A stretch of DNA of 64,000 bases, taken from the IMG/VR virus record IMGVR_UViG_3300044846_005229, positions 79,986-143,985 of that record; one strand, 5' to 3'. The stretch is from a virus. Below are positions 1-9,148 of the stretch, in pieces. The number at the start of each line of letters is the position of its first letter. Positions within the stretch are counted from its first letter, which is position 1. Below the pieces are notes generated by a model that had not been told where the DNA came from, did no database searches, and worked only from the letters and a program-made list of their open reading frames with translations. The position numbers and the translations under genes were made by a program.

Positions 1-2385
1 AAGTTTGGATGTTGGTGTTTCACCTTCAGAGAATTCCAAGGTCCCAAATTCTAAACCTTCGCAGAAACTTTGCAGTTCATCTTGCTGAATGATAGCATTG
101 GTCAGTTTGCCGTCGCTATAAAGGTTCTCAACGTAGTGGGAAATCCTTTGTTTATGGGCATGAACTTTCTGCTCTTCGAATTCCTTCTTGAGCCTATCGT
201 TTTCTTGCTTAAGGGCTTCGATCTCCCTGTAGATTTGGGCGGGGAACCCAGTCGGGCGGGCTTGACCTGCAGAACCCATTCCGCTATACTTAACTTCTTC
301 TTCCCCGTCAGAACAAGCTCCCATGGAACCCTTGGGCTCCTTATAAGTCGAACCCTTGCCTGTTACAGTCATTGGGTCTTCCTCCTCCGCTGCCTTTTTA
401 CGGCGGGACATTTCACCTTCAGCATGGTTGACGGATGCCTTCTCACCGGACTTCTGACGAACAACCCGGACCTTATCACTTTGGGTAGCATCCTTTAGGT
501 CAACTGCCATGTCGAGATCATCCGGATCTTCCTCAGAGCGAGTTGGGAAATCAGTCGGGCCACCCTCGCGGCCACGGGGGGCTTTACCACTGGAAGTCTT
601 GGCGGATTTCGGTTCTCGGACGACCCCCTCTTCATCAGGCTCACCACCTTCGGCATGGTCGGCAATTGGGCCACCTTTGAGTGGGGCTCTTTTGTCGCTA
701 GATGATTGGTGAATGACGCGAGAAGTTTTGTTACCTTTAACTGATTTGACATCTACTGCCATGTCGAGATTGTCGGGGTCTTCCTCAGAAAGGTTAGAAA
801 CTGGGGTAGGCCCTTCGCTGCGGCCATGGGGATCCTTCCCATCGGAAGTTCCAGGGCGTTGCTTCTCTGGGTACTTGGTGCTGGCATCGTCATACTGATC
901 GTTGTTTCTATCTTTGGCCATAGTGTCTTGACCGGCCCAACGACCTTCCTGACTATTGTCACCATCTTCCTCTCTAGCAGTCTTGAGACGGTCCTCGTCT
1001 TGTTCGCTATTTTTTGCAGTCTTGAGACGGTCCTCGTCTTGTTCACCATCGCTGGTTACACCCTCGCGGTCTTCCTCTGGGGCTTTACCAGCCTTTTGAC
1101 GGGCACCGTAGCTATCATCTTTAGATCGGGCAGTAACTGAACGGCCAGTAACTTTATCTCCGGTTTCACCTTTGCGGGTACCAAAGGATACTTTCCCATT
1201 AGATGCGGTTTTGTGACTAACTTCGTCGTACTCTAGTTCATTGTACTCTGAATCCTCGTCATCCATTTCCTCTTCGTCCATGTCCGCTTCGTCAACAGGT
1301 TGACTGGGGGCTTTCTTTTTCTTGGACTTGGAAACTTCCTTATGCTGAGAATCGATACCTTCCTCAAATACTTGCTCAACAACCTGAACTTCCTGGCCAC
1401 CAGCCCCTTTAGAGACACGGCGCTTAATGCCTTCTTCGAATTCGGTGTCTTGGCGCTCCGTCTCATCCTCAGGGGAGTCCATCATTCTGGACTTTTTGCC
1501 ACATTCGGTAACTTCCTTGAATTCCCCGTCTTCTTCGGTATCATCAAGTTTGGCTTCGGGGGAAACTTTTGATTTGGACATTTTTGGCTTGTTTTCTGGT
1601 GCTTTGGTTTCTAGATTGGCTACTTCTTGAGTAGACTCAGTGATTTCAGCGCCTTCGCGCCCCAAGTTCTTTTTCATTTCAGAGAATTGCTGATTAGGGT
1701 TATCGGGGTTGGCGTTTTGATCCGCCGAATTTGTGGTTTCAGGTTGTTGGCCTTGGCCGACATCTGGTTCTGTTTGTTGGTCCTGGTTTTGTTCTAGTTG
1801 CTGTAGGGACTGATTGACTTCACTTTTGACTTCATCTAGTCTTTCTTTTAGCATTTCTAGGGGACTTTTTTCTATAAGCAGCGTCGGTCCTAAGTCCTTA
1901 TCAAAAATTTGGTCAGGGGACAAGGCTACTGCAAAGTCGAAAACTCCCTCTTCTTCGCTGAAAGAGAATGGCTCCAAGCCTTTCACAGCTGGGGGTGCAG
2001 CTCCGAGTAATGCCAAATGCCTTGCACTCCACTTGCCTTTGTGTGGGTTAATGGGGGAATCGGGGGAATAGAAGGAAATGGAAACTTTCCTATAATGACC
2101 ACCTCTAACTAAGTCCTTAGCTACATCCGTAAATTCTACATCTGCATATAAGTCATCACCCTTTTGAGAGAATCCTTTAATCCACCCGTAAGCAGGTACG
2201 CTGTCGTTATCTCCAGAGTGGCCAATTACAAGGGGGGCTGAATGGACTTTGGGGTCATATGAGTTTGCAACTTCCTTAAGGTCGTCAGCAGAGAAGTTTC
2301 TCTGCACACCCTGTGCGCTAGTTTGGGGGCCAGCTTTAAATACGTGGACTTTTTTTGAGAACACTTTTTTATCGGATTTACTCAT
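1..2385 (-). CDS. Mu gpI-like prohead protease fused to acidic scaffold (3' end outside window)
   Basis: The reading frame opens with ATG at 2385 and stays open to base 1, so at least 795 residues are encoded and the C-terminus lies beyond the window. The first 150 residues resemble Mu gpI-type phage proteases: an N-terminal segment with an FSADDL motif, then a PLVIGHS motif, a GWIKGF segment, a predicted beta-rich stretch and an LALLGAAPPAVKG segment before the linker. The rest is very rich in Glu, Asp, Lys and Ser, with a nearly duplicated SEQDEDRLKTA block and a coiled-coil-like segment rich in Lys and Glu near the window edge. That is the expected make-up of a scaffold removed during capsid maturation. 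It sits directly downstream of the portal gene, with the capsid gene expected next off the left edge. The exact catalytic residues are not certain. Confidence 0.7.
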   Translation of the reverse strand, partial: MSKSDKKVFSKKVHVFKAGPQTSAQGVQRNFSADDLKEVANSYDPKVHSAPLVIGHSGDNDSVPAYGWIKGFSQKGDDLYADVEFTDVAKDLVRGGHYRKVSISFYSPDSPINPHKGKWSARHLALLGAAPPAVKGLEPFSFSEEEGVFDFAVALSPDQIFDKDLGPTLLIEKSPLEMLKERLDEVKSEVNQSLQQLEQNQDQQTEPDVGQGQQPETTNSADQNANPDNPNQQFSEMKKNLGREGAEITESTQEVANLETKAPENKPKMSKSKVSPEAKLDDTEEDGEFKEVTECGKKSRMMDSPEDETERQDTEFEEGIKRRVSKGAGGQEVQVVEQVFEEGIDSQHKEVSKSKKKKAPSQPVDEADMDEEEMDDEDSEYNELEYDEVSHKTASNGKVSFGTRKGETGDKVTGRSVTARSKDDSYGARQKAGKAPEEDREGVTSDGEQDEDRLKTAKNSEQDEDRLKTAREEDGDNSQEGRWAGQDTMAKDRNNDQYDDASTKYPEKQRPGTSDGKDPHGRSEGPTPVSNLSEEDPDNLDMAVDVKSVKGNKTSRVIHQSSSDKRAPLKGGPIADHAEGGEPDEEGVVREPKSAKTSSGKAPRGREGGPTDFPTRSEEDPDDLDMAVDLKDATQSDKVRVVRQKSGEKASVNHAEGEMSRRKKAAEEEDPMTVTGKGSTYKEPKGSMGACSDGEEEVKYSGMGSAGQARPTGFPAQIYREIEALKQENDRLKKEFEEQKVHAHKQRISHYVENLYSDGKLTNAIIQQDELQSFCEGLEFGTLEFSEGETPTSKL

Positions 2386-2387
2386 GC

Positions 2388-4205
2388 TTATTTTTTACCC
2401 TTGACCTTGTTTTCCATCTCTGATATTATAGAGTCTAATTCTCCATCGGAAATTCCACTTGTGGATTCGGCCTCATTTGACCCTTCCTCGGGGAGTTCCC
2501 CCGGTTCGGATTCCCCTGGTTCTTCAGCCAATGCAGAGTCTAAATCGGATAGTAAGGAGTCTAACTCTTTGTTGGCTTTGCTATTTTTCTTTTTTGGTTG
2601 CTTTTCTACAGGGGGTTGCTTTGTTGGAGTTTCTTCATTCGGAGTCGTCTCATCCGGGGTCTCTTCAGTTGGGGTCATCTCAACCGGAGCCTCTTCATCC
2701 AGGGTTTCTTCAGTCGGGGTCGTATCATCCGGGGTTTCTTCACCCTGAATTCCCTCATCCGGGGCCCCTTCATCTGGGGCCACCTCGTCCGGAGTCATCT
2801 CAGCCGGACCCCCTTCAGTAGGGGGAACCTCTGGGACTTCGCCCTCAGTGGTAGATCCTGGGACCCCTTCAGCATCCCCACCCGAACCATCATCAGGGCC
2901 AAAAATTGACTCATATAGGTTCTTATCCTTTTCAGGGTCAAACGTAGTTTCACCTTCGCTACCCTGTTGGCCCTCAGCAGATTTAGCCTCATCTTCCAGA
3001 TCAACTCTAAAGTGTCTCTCAATCCATTCTCTACGGGGTTTGAAACCATTTTGAATCAATAGGGAAACATCAGCGGGTGTCAGTTGGGACTCCTCAATTC
3101 TGAACTCCCTAGTTAAAGTCGGAGATGCAACATCAGCACCGAAATTTAAATCTACAATCCACCTTACCAAAGTTTGAGTTAGTTGATGACAGATCATTTC
3201 TGATATCTCAGATGCCCTCACCACTCGAACTACGTTGGCAACCATTGACGAAGCCCTGGAACCAGACTCAGCCTGCCCAGCTTCATTTTCACCGCAAATC
3301 AGAAGGCTAATGACTTTATCTAGGTAGTCAATCAAGCCTTTAAATACATCGGGGCTACCTTCAGGGTTTATAAAATCCAATACGAACCCTTCAGGTAAAA
3401 CCATCGCGGTCTCTTGGGATAAATTTGAGATCATCCCATAAATATTATCGATTTCGGCTGTTGATGCACTTAGGGGGGCAGTTGCTACGGTAGTCGGGGT
3501 TGCATATCTATCACCATAGAGAACATAAGACTCTAATGCCCTCCTCCTAAACTTCACCAGGGGGTATAAAATACGACCAATCGAAGAACCATAGGGATCC
3601 CCATTATGCTGAGTCCAGTACCTATTGATGATGAATTTACGCGCAGGTAGCTCGATACCTTCAAACATCCTGTTGAATGTCAAGCAACGCATTGTAAAAC
3701 CTGTTTGAGAATCCTCAGCTTCTTGGAAGACAAATCGGCGCTGGTCTCTAACTCGAACATCAAATGGGATGACACCCCGCTTGGTTTTTTTCCACATTAC
3801 TTCCGCAACACTGAAACCAACGATTAAGGCTTCGGCTAAGCCTTTGAAAATATCGTCTATTGGCAACTCTTCTAAAACTTCAGCTACAAAGTCCCTGACG
3901 GCTAAGTCTCCGGGTTTATCGCTGTATTCCTGAATATACCATGGCCTAGACGTAACTTCCTGGAGCAACTTAGAGTAAGAACCCTGGACTTGTTCATCCA
4001 ATAGCAACCTTTGGTAAGTTGATAATGCGCGATTACCCCCCTTTTGGATTAGTAGATCGTCATTAGGGCGAACAATGCTGGAACCAGTCCCCGTAAAAGG
4101 AGAGCTGGAACCAAACATGTAAATAGAACTAAGCGCATACGGGTTACTGATGTACGAGCTTATTTCACCGGTTGGGACAGGCGAGGTCTTAAATCTTTTG
4201 GCCAT
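2388..4205 (-). CDS. Portal protein, DUF935 / Mu gp29-like
   Basis: A 605-residue portal protein that should form the dodecameric DNA gate at the capsid vertex. Residues 1-400 follow the DUF935 pattern: a short divergent N-terminus, the helical block with YSKLLQEV and a region around the sequence GFSVAEVMWKK, then a PYGSSIGR..PLVKFRRRAL segment and the central LICGENEAGQAESGSRAS segment. The last 180 residues are an unusual acidic tail of imperfect repeats rich in Thr, Pro and Glu (units like TPTEETPDE), ending in a basic patch and a short acidic amphipathic end. The tail is much longer than in Mu. It lies between the protease/scaffold gene (2 bp away) and the gp25-like gene, consistent with an assembly operon. 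Confidence 0.85.
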   Translation of the reverse strand: MAKRFKTSPVPTGEISSYISNPYALSSIYMFGSSSPFTGTGSSIVRPNDDLLIQKGGNRALSTYQRLLLDEQVQGSYSKLLQEVTSRPWYIQEYSDKPGDLAVRDFVAEVLEELPIDDIFKGLAEALIVGFSVAEVMWKKTKRGVIPFDVRVRDQRRFVFQEAEDSQTGFTMRCLTFNRMFEGIELPARKFIINRYWTQHNGDPYGSSIGRILYPLVKFRRRALESYVLYGDRYATPTTVATAPLSASTAEIDNIYGMISNLSQETAMVLPEGFVLDFINPEGSPDVFKGLIDYLDKVISLLICGENEAGQAESGSRASSMVANVVRVVRASEISEMICHQLTQTLVRWIVDLNFGADVASPTLTREFRIEESQLTPADVSLLIQNGFKPRREWIERHFRVDLEDEAKSAEGQQGSEGETTFDPEKDKNLYESIFGPDDGSGGDAEGVPGSTTEGEVPEVPPTEGGPAEMTPDEVAPDEGAPDEGIQGEETPDDTTPTEETLDEEAPVEMTPTEETPDETTPNEETPTKQPPVEKQPKKKNSKANKELDSLLSDLDSALAEEPGESEPGELPEEGSNEAESTSGISDGELDSIISEMENKVKGKK

Positions 4206-4274
4206 TGCCTTCCCCCTTGTTGATATGATGTTTGACCAAGCTACTAAATGTTATGCTGTAGAGGTTTTACCCCG

Positions 4275-4291
4275 TGGAAACTTAGTTTCCA
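4275..4291 (-). other. Perfect 8-bp inverted repeat at the end of the gp25-like gene
   Basis: The sequence TGGAAACTTAGTTTCCA is an 8-bp perfect inverted repeat around one base and covers the stop codon of the gp25-like gene. No T-run follows it on the transcribed strand, so it is not a clear intrinsic terminator. It could serve as an RNA processing or stability hairpin between the baseplate and portal genes. Confidence 0.45.
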
Positions 4292-4659
4292 AGGGAGAAT
4301 TGAACAGGAGGTTGAGGTATGTTATTGACGGCGTAAGTAATGGCCACTAAATAAACACCGTCGTCCCCCCTGGTTACCCAGTCCCCATTAACAGAGAGGG
4401 AAGTTAAACCTGAAACCTGTGATGATATTGAAGTTTGAAACTCTGAATTAATTTGCCCAGGGTCCATTACATCTAGAGTATGGTCACCAACCCCATAATC
4501 AGCTCTCATCACCCTTTCGAAAAATCTCGTCTCTACTACACTTCTGATCTCTTGAGATTTCAATTCAAAATCAGTACTTGTAGCTAAATTACCATTCTTA
4601 ATTCTTAAAGGGTAAGCTATGCCCCTTACAGTGGGGTATGTCGGTTGCGGCACACTCAT
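4282..4659 (-). CDS. Baseplate wedge protein, T4 gp25 / phage W family
   Basis: A 125-residue protein with the gp25 signature: an N-terminal RGIAYPLRI segment, an SQEIRSVVETRFFERVMRADYG stretch that corresponds to the family motif around the conserved ER and YG residues, and a C-terminal beta-sandwich half. Family members sit in the inner baseplate and nucleate sheath assembly, and lysozyme-like activity is not expected. The start codon overlaps the stop of the upstream RHH gene by four bases (ATGA), so translation is probably coupled. The length is normal for the family. Confidence 0.85.
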   Translation of the reverse strand: MSVPQPTYPTVRGIAYPLRIKNGNLATSTDFELKSQEIRSVVETRFFERVMRADYGVGDHTLDVMDPGQINSEFQTSISSQVSGLTSLSVNGDWVTRGDDGVYLVAITYAVNNIPQPPVQFSLGN

Positions 4660-4940
4660 CTATAACACCTTAGAATTTGAAGCTCTAATTGTCTTACCCT
4701 CCTTTTTATCTCCTCCGTAGGTAAGTCACTTCCCATGACTTTCTTCATTTCTACCCTAATTAGACCATTCGGCAAAGACCCATACAGTGATGGATCAGTC
4801 AGTTGTTCTGAAACTCTTTGATTGTCGCTATCTAGCATATAGAGGCAGAATGCTTCTAATGAAACACCCTGCCCCTTAGCTTCTTGCTCTAGCTTAGAAA
4901 AAAGAGAGTCAGGAATCTGTAGCTTTAATTCCTTGTTCAT
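4656..4940 (-). CDS. Small ribbon-helix-helix-like protein inside the tail operon
   Basis: A 94-residue protein. The first 35 residues (LQIPDSLFSKLEQEAKGQG then SLEAFCLYML) fit a ribbon-helix-helix DNA-binding fold of the Arc/MetJ/HicB type: a beta strand, a helix, a turn and a second helix. The remainder is helical and basic. It lies between the sheath gene and the gp25-like gene and overlaps the latter by 4 bp. It may be a regulator of the late operon or an orphan antitoxin-like protein. A structural role cannot be excluded, because the position is purely virion context. No toxin partner is adjacent. Confidence 0.6.
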   Translation of the reverse strand: MNKELKLQIPDSLFSKLEQEAKGQGVSLEAFCLYMLDSDNQRVSEQLTDPSLYGSLPNGLIRVEMKKVMGSDLPTEEIKRRVRQLELQILRCYR

Positions 4941-4955
4941 TGACCCTCTTGTAGG

Positions 4956-7900
4956 TTAACCTAAGCCCCTTGATTGAAGTTCATTGCTCATTTGACCAAT
5001 GGAAACTCTAATCAATCCAACATCGATTCTTTCCATTGTTGGGACAGGGACATCATAGACTTGGACATTGACGATTCCGTTTTCCAGATCTTCGACCCTG
5101 TTGATCCTTTCGTCGCAGATGACTTGGAAAGCATCCGAAGGCTTAGCGCCATAAAGAGCACCTTCGTTGTAAAGTTGACCCATGACGCTGTTGCCAATGG
5201 TGACAATCTGGTTGAAGATAACTCCAAAGCCATCAATTACTGAGAAGATTTGATTATCAAATACCCTGCGGAGCGAACCATAAACAACGTTTTGAATGAC
5301 GCGGGTGTTGACAAATTGGTACTTACGTTGTTCAGGGATAGCAGGGTTAATCCTAGTTCTTCCACCCCAGATGAAAATCGCAGAAGAAGCATAACCAGGA
5401 AGAGTCCTAGCAACGTTGCAACCCCTGGGGTTTAACAGGTTCTGTTGAGCAGAGTTGACAGAAAGTTGGGCGCTAATAGCATCGACAAGTTGATACTTAG
5501 TGCCAGCTGGAGGGAATTGGAACCCCTCTGAACGATAACGCCTTAGTGCAACTCCGGCCACATACGGGGAGAGAGGAATGTACTGACCCGCTGAATTAAG
5601 GATGTGTGGGCCATAGTAGGCAATAAATCCAAAAGCGTTAAAGTAGCGTTGGCTATCCTCTAGCAAGCGTGCTACATTATCGACACCGGCCTCTATGAAT
5701 ACCGCCTCTGGTTCACCTGAATTTCCCACCCCACGTAAAGCATCATCGATAATCTCAGTGGATGTAATGGCATCAAAGTTCCACAAATTGGTTAATGGTG
5801 TTTGCTCTTCGGTTAATACAAGTTCGACTTGTGAGCCATGGCACACATGGCCAACCGAAGTAAGATCACCACCAAGGCTATTAGCAGGGACCACAACCCA
5901 GTCGTAACTGCCCCCGTTAAGCACTACAGCAATCCGGTCACCCACTTTAACTGCAGTCATACCGTCTGGTGCCACAGAGTTTGTTGGTGCCGAGGTCACT
6001 TGGAAGTAGACACCACCCAAATGGCTGATAGAAGACTGAATGTTAATGCCTGTGCTGGAAACGGCTAGTCCGCAAGCTACCGCATAAGGAGAAGCTACAT
6101 CAAGAAGTCCTGTGCCAGCGGTGGTATTAGCCCCGTAGTCGCCACCGTAGATGGCGTCAATGGCTGGAACTATGAAGGCCTGGGAGGTAAAGTTTTGGTC
6201 TGTAGTCGGGGTGCAAATATAGTTTTGAGTTGAACTCTGCGTTGCACCCGGATTAACTAAAGCCAGGGTAGGCAGCCATCCAGCAGATGTGGTTTCACCA
6301 TAGGGGAAAATCAACTCCTCACCAAGGATCTTGGAACTCCTATTAAGATACATGGACACAGTTGGGTTGCCAGCTCCGGGGGCTGGTGCCACCGATGCGT
6401 CAGCAGCCTGGCTTGCGATAATACCGCTGTTTAAACCATATTTCCGAGCCCTAATTAGGGGGATAGTGGTTAGTTCGGCCAAATTAACAGAAGTCAAGTT
6501 ACCACCCAGTACCCCGGAGTACAAAATGGTGGGCTTTGTGGAAATAGAGCCAGATGGGAAAGTAATGTATGAGCCAGACAAATACCCCGTATAGCTAGAT
6601 GCTAGCAGGATGGTATCATTATCAATGACCTTGGCAAAGTAAGGATTAATGGAGTTAGCAGTAGTTGCCTTTAGCAAAGTCGTGGTGCCAGCCAAAACAG
6701 CTTGCGTGAAGAAGACTTTTTGACCATTGACTAGACCATGCTTATTGATGTCTAGTGACGCATGAGCAGTAGTACTACCGGTCATGGTATAAGAATTGAT
6801 ACCCTCAGAAGGGTCAAACAAAGTCCTTGAGATGAAATTCAGCCTATAATCTCTGGTTGAATCCTGAAGGGTTGCAGGAAGGTGCAATGTATTAACTCCC
6901 TTTGTTTCCCCTGTGATATTTTGAACCAGGTTAGAGGTTTGCCCCTGAATTTCAACAGGCCAATTCCAGTCAGGTGTGCCGTAAGTGACGACCGCTGTAG
7001 ATCCGGTTGGGGTGTTAACTACATAAGCTCCATTTGCTGCAGCTACACCGTTAGCTACAAGGTCAGTGCCCCCAGCAGCCATAACCGCTGTCAACACTGC
7101 AGTAGCTTCAGATGCTGTTTCTGTGATGTAGACATATTGAGTGCTGCTATTAGAAGGATAAGCACAGAACAGATTCTCATCATATGGGGGTGCTACGATA
7201 TAGACAGTAGCTGAAGTCTCACCCATGCCAAACAATCCACCGAAGTCCGCACCAGCGTTGCTGATGGTTACCTCTTGAATCTCTTTCCCAACTGGCCAAA
7301 CAGCACCATCAACAACGAAAATGCCATTCTGGGCCAAACCAGAAACAGACTCCAATGCAAAGACAGCTGGGTCTAAAATGCCAACCTTCTCACCAGCAGC
7401 TACAGTTGCTGTAGATTGCAGTACTGCGACCTTTGGGCTATGGCCAGGGATCATAGATTGGTATGGCAAACGTCTGTAAGTAACGTCATTGCCGATCCAT
7501 TCGTAAATGGTATTATCAACCAAATACTTCAAGCCCATTACCAAATCTTCGGCGGGCTGATGTGGGATGTAGTTTTTATATTTATTGATATCTGTGACTA
7601 AGAACGAGCCTCCGTCTGCCAAAGCCAGCCACTTAAAGTTACCATCTTCGCAATGGGCAGCAGCAGCAGCTCCCACGGCAGTTCTACCTGCAGCATCAAA
7701 CTGTGCATATGCAGTGGGCGATAGCAGATATCCCTGGTCTTGTTGTCCGTCAAATGCAGTTCTGATGCACTGAACATAGTCTTGAGGGACCCTTTCCAGG
7801 CTAGTCTGGGCACAATCAATAGTTCCGACCACATAGCAATCGGTCATTAAGATTTTAGCAGCGCCTACAATGAATTGTTCAGGTACTACTTGGATAGTCC

Positions 7901-8606
7901 CGTCAAAAGTTGTAGCTGCCAGGACTGCAAATCCGCTTTCTGAATTTGTCTCAGGGCAAAGGGTATTTACTAGGCCCGACTCCCTGACATAGGCGGAACT
8001 GCTAATGCTAGGATTAGACTCAATTGCAGCAGCAAATGCGTTGACGATTGCAGATGAAATCTTACGGTTATTTACTTCGTCTCCAACGATATAACTAACG
8101 GGGATAGTAACGGGGACACCAAGCCACTCGCCATTGGCAGTATAACCAGTGGAACCGTCTCCAGCCACTAGCTTTTGGCCATTAAGGGTCATTTGGATAT
8201 ACACCTGGTCACCAGCTTCAAGCTGGGAAGGTAGTCCAGTGGAATTGATTTTGGTGCCAGAAGGTAGAAACTCGATTTCAGCAATCTGAGTTGGTGTTCC
8301 TACTCTGACGACACGAACGTCCCCAACTTGTTGGGCATTTAGGAAAAGTTCATTTACACAATTATAGCTAAGAAGGGGGATTTTCTCGGTGGGGACCCCT
8401 CCTACTAAGGCCCTATAGTCATTCAGAGAAGTGATGACGACAGGGGCATTAAACGGAAAGCGACTTACTGGGACAGTATCCTCAGTTTCTACCAACATGT
8501 AAGCGGTGTTAAATGTTGCGATTGGCGCGGCTGTAATATTGCCAGCGACTTCGTTTATGAATGTACCAGGGGCCCCAGGAGTGGTGCCAAAAGAGAAAGT
8601 TGCCAT
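4956..8606 (-). CDS. Tail sheath protein, unusually large
   Basis: A 1216-residue contractile tail sheath subunit. The N-terminus (about 1-90) has the typical start with an SPG-like PGAPGTFINEV segment and an FNAPVVITSLNDYRALVGG segment. The C-terminal 300 residues contain the conserved sheath core: a YYGPHI segment, PLSPYVAGVALRRYRSEG, a GCNVARTLPGY segment, WGGRTRIN, an FVNTRVIQNVVYGSLRRV segment and an NEGALYGAKPSDAFQV segment. Ordinary sheaths are about 370-700 residues, so about 500 residues of extra Ser/Thr/Gly-rich sequence are inserted in the middle. Those probably form surface-exposed domains on the sheath. It is transcribed just after a small LysM-like protein and before the RHH and gp25 genes. 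Confidence 0.88.
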   Translation of the reverse strand: MATFSFGTTPGAPGTFINEVAGNITAAPIATFNTAYMLVETEDTVPVSRFPFNAPVVITSLNDYRALVGGVPTEKIPLLSYNCVNELFLNAQQVGDVRVVRVGTPTQIAEIEFLPSGTKINSTGLPSQLEAGDQVYIQMTLNGQKLVAGDGSTGYTANGEWLGVPVTIPVSYIVGDEVNNRKISSAIVNAFAAAIESNPSISSSAYVRESGLVNTLCPETNSESGFAVLAATTFDGTIQVVPEQFIVGAAKILMTDCYVVGTIDCAQTSLERVPQDYVQCIRTAFDGQQDQGYLLSPTAYAQFDAAGRTAVGAAAAAHCEDGNFKWLALADGGSFLVTDINKYKNYIPHQPAEDLVMGLKYLVDNTIYEWIGNDVTYRRLPYQSMIPGHSPKVAVLQSTATVAAGEKVGILDPAVFALESVSGLAQNGIFVVDGAVWPVGKEIQEVTISNAGADFGGLFGMGETSATVYIVAPPYDENLFCAYPSNSSTQYVYITETASEATAVLTAVMAAGGTDLVANGVAAANGAYVVNTPTGSTAVVTYGTPDWNWPVEIQGQTSNLVQNITGETKGVNTLHLPATLQDSTRDYRLNFISRTLFDPSEGINSYTMTGSTTAHASLDINKHGLVNGQKVFFTQAVLAGTTTLLKATTANSINPYFAKVIDNDTILLASSYTGYLSGSYITFPSGSISTKPTILYSGVLGGNLTSVNLAELTTIPLIRARKYGLNSGIIASQAADASVAPAPGAGNPTVSMYLNRSSKILGEELIFPYGETTSAGWLPTLALVNPGATQSSTQNYICTPTTDQNFTSQAFIVPAIDAIYGGDYGANTTAGTGLLDVASPYAVACGLAVSSTGINIQSSISHLGGVYFQVTSAPTNSVAPDGMTAVKVGDRIAVVLNGGSYDWVVVPANSLGGDLTSVGHVCHGSQVELVLTEEQTPLTNLWNFDAITSTEIIDDALRGVGNSGEPEAVFIEAGVDNVARLLEDSQRYFNAFGFIAYYGPHILNSAGQYIPLSPYVAGVALRRYRSEGFQFPPAGTKYQLVDAISAQLSVNSAQQNLLNPRGCNVARTLPGYASSAIFIWGGRTRINPAIPEQRKYQFVNTRVIQNVVYGSLRRVFDNQIFSVIDGFGVIFNQIVTIGNSVMGQLYNEGALYGAKPSDAFQVICDERINRVEDLENGIVNVQVYDVPVPTMERIDVGLIRVSIGQMSNELQSRGLG

Positions 8607-8627
8607 TTTATATTTAGTATTCCCCCT

Positions 8628-8762
8628 TTACCTAACCCTCGTACCGGCGGGGATAACTCCGGTGGTGGTGCCCGTAGGCCAAGGATTGTTTATGGACAAT
8701 TAATATTTACCCACCATTGAATCGACATCCTTTCCGGCCTGAATGGTGATGCCCCCAGCCAA
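8628..8762 (-). CDS. Two possible micro-ORFs in one frame separated by TAA
   Basis: In the 170-bp gap before the sheath gene, one minus-strand frame reads a 20-residue peptide from TTG at 8762 to TAA at 8700. The same frame continues at once from TTG at 8699 to TAA at 8628, giving 23 residues. Both peptides look protein-like: LAGGITIQAGKDVDSMVGKY, then a Pro/Thr/Gly-rich segment. No good ribosome binding site is seen for either. This could be a remnant of a tail gene broken by a stop codon, or two virion micropeptides, or non-coding. Confidence 0.25.
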
Positions 8763-8779
8763 AGATTAGAGGTTTTATC

Positions 8780-9145
8780 CTATTGGTTGCCAGTATCGGA
8801 ATGAACACTAGCGGCTGACCAACCGTTGTTTCTTTCTACATCTCTTAAAGACAATCTGGTGTATCTCGATAGGGACTCAGCGTAAGACTCTTGAGAAGTG
8901 AAAGGGAAGAAGTCTCCAACAGAGTTTGTAACGGATGACAGTACAGGGGATTGTTGCGTCAATCCTACAGACATAGCTGGCCCCGAAACACTACCTGGGT
9001 TAAGAATTGTCCCTAAAGGGGGATTTTTTACTACGGACCATGTGGGGTTATTCTCCAGAACCTCCCTATATGAGAGGGAGTTTGAGTATAGAGCAAAACC
9101 TAGCCTCCCCCAGGTTGAACCAGATTGAAAAACTAGGTTTGCCAT
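8780..9145 (-). CDS. Small LysM-like tail protein
   Basis: A 121-residue protein. Residues 1-50 resemble the LysM-like fold of small tail proteins (gpX / baseplate hub connector type): GSTWGRLGFALYSNSLSYRE, then NNPTW, then a GTILNPGS segment matching the usual closing strand of such modules. The C-terminal half ends with a helix containing SLSRYTRLSLRDVERNNGW. The position between the tail completion genes and the sheath suits a protein that links baseplate hub and tube. The family call is by pattern only. Confidence 0.5.
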   Translation of the reverse strand: MANLVFQSGSTWGRLGFALYSNSLSYREVLENNPTWSVVKNPPLGTILNPGSVSGPAMSVGLTQQSPVLSSVTNSVGDFFPFTSQESYAESLSRYTRLSLRDVERNNGWSAASVHSDTGNQ

Positions 9146-9148
9146 CTA

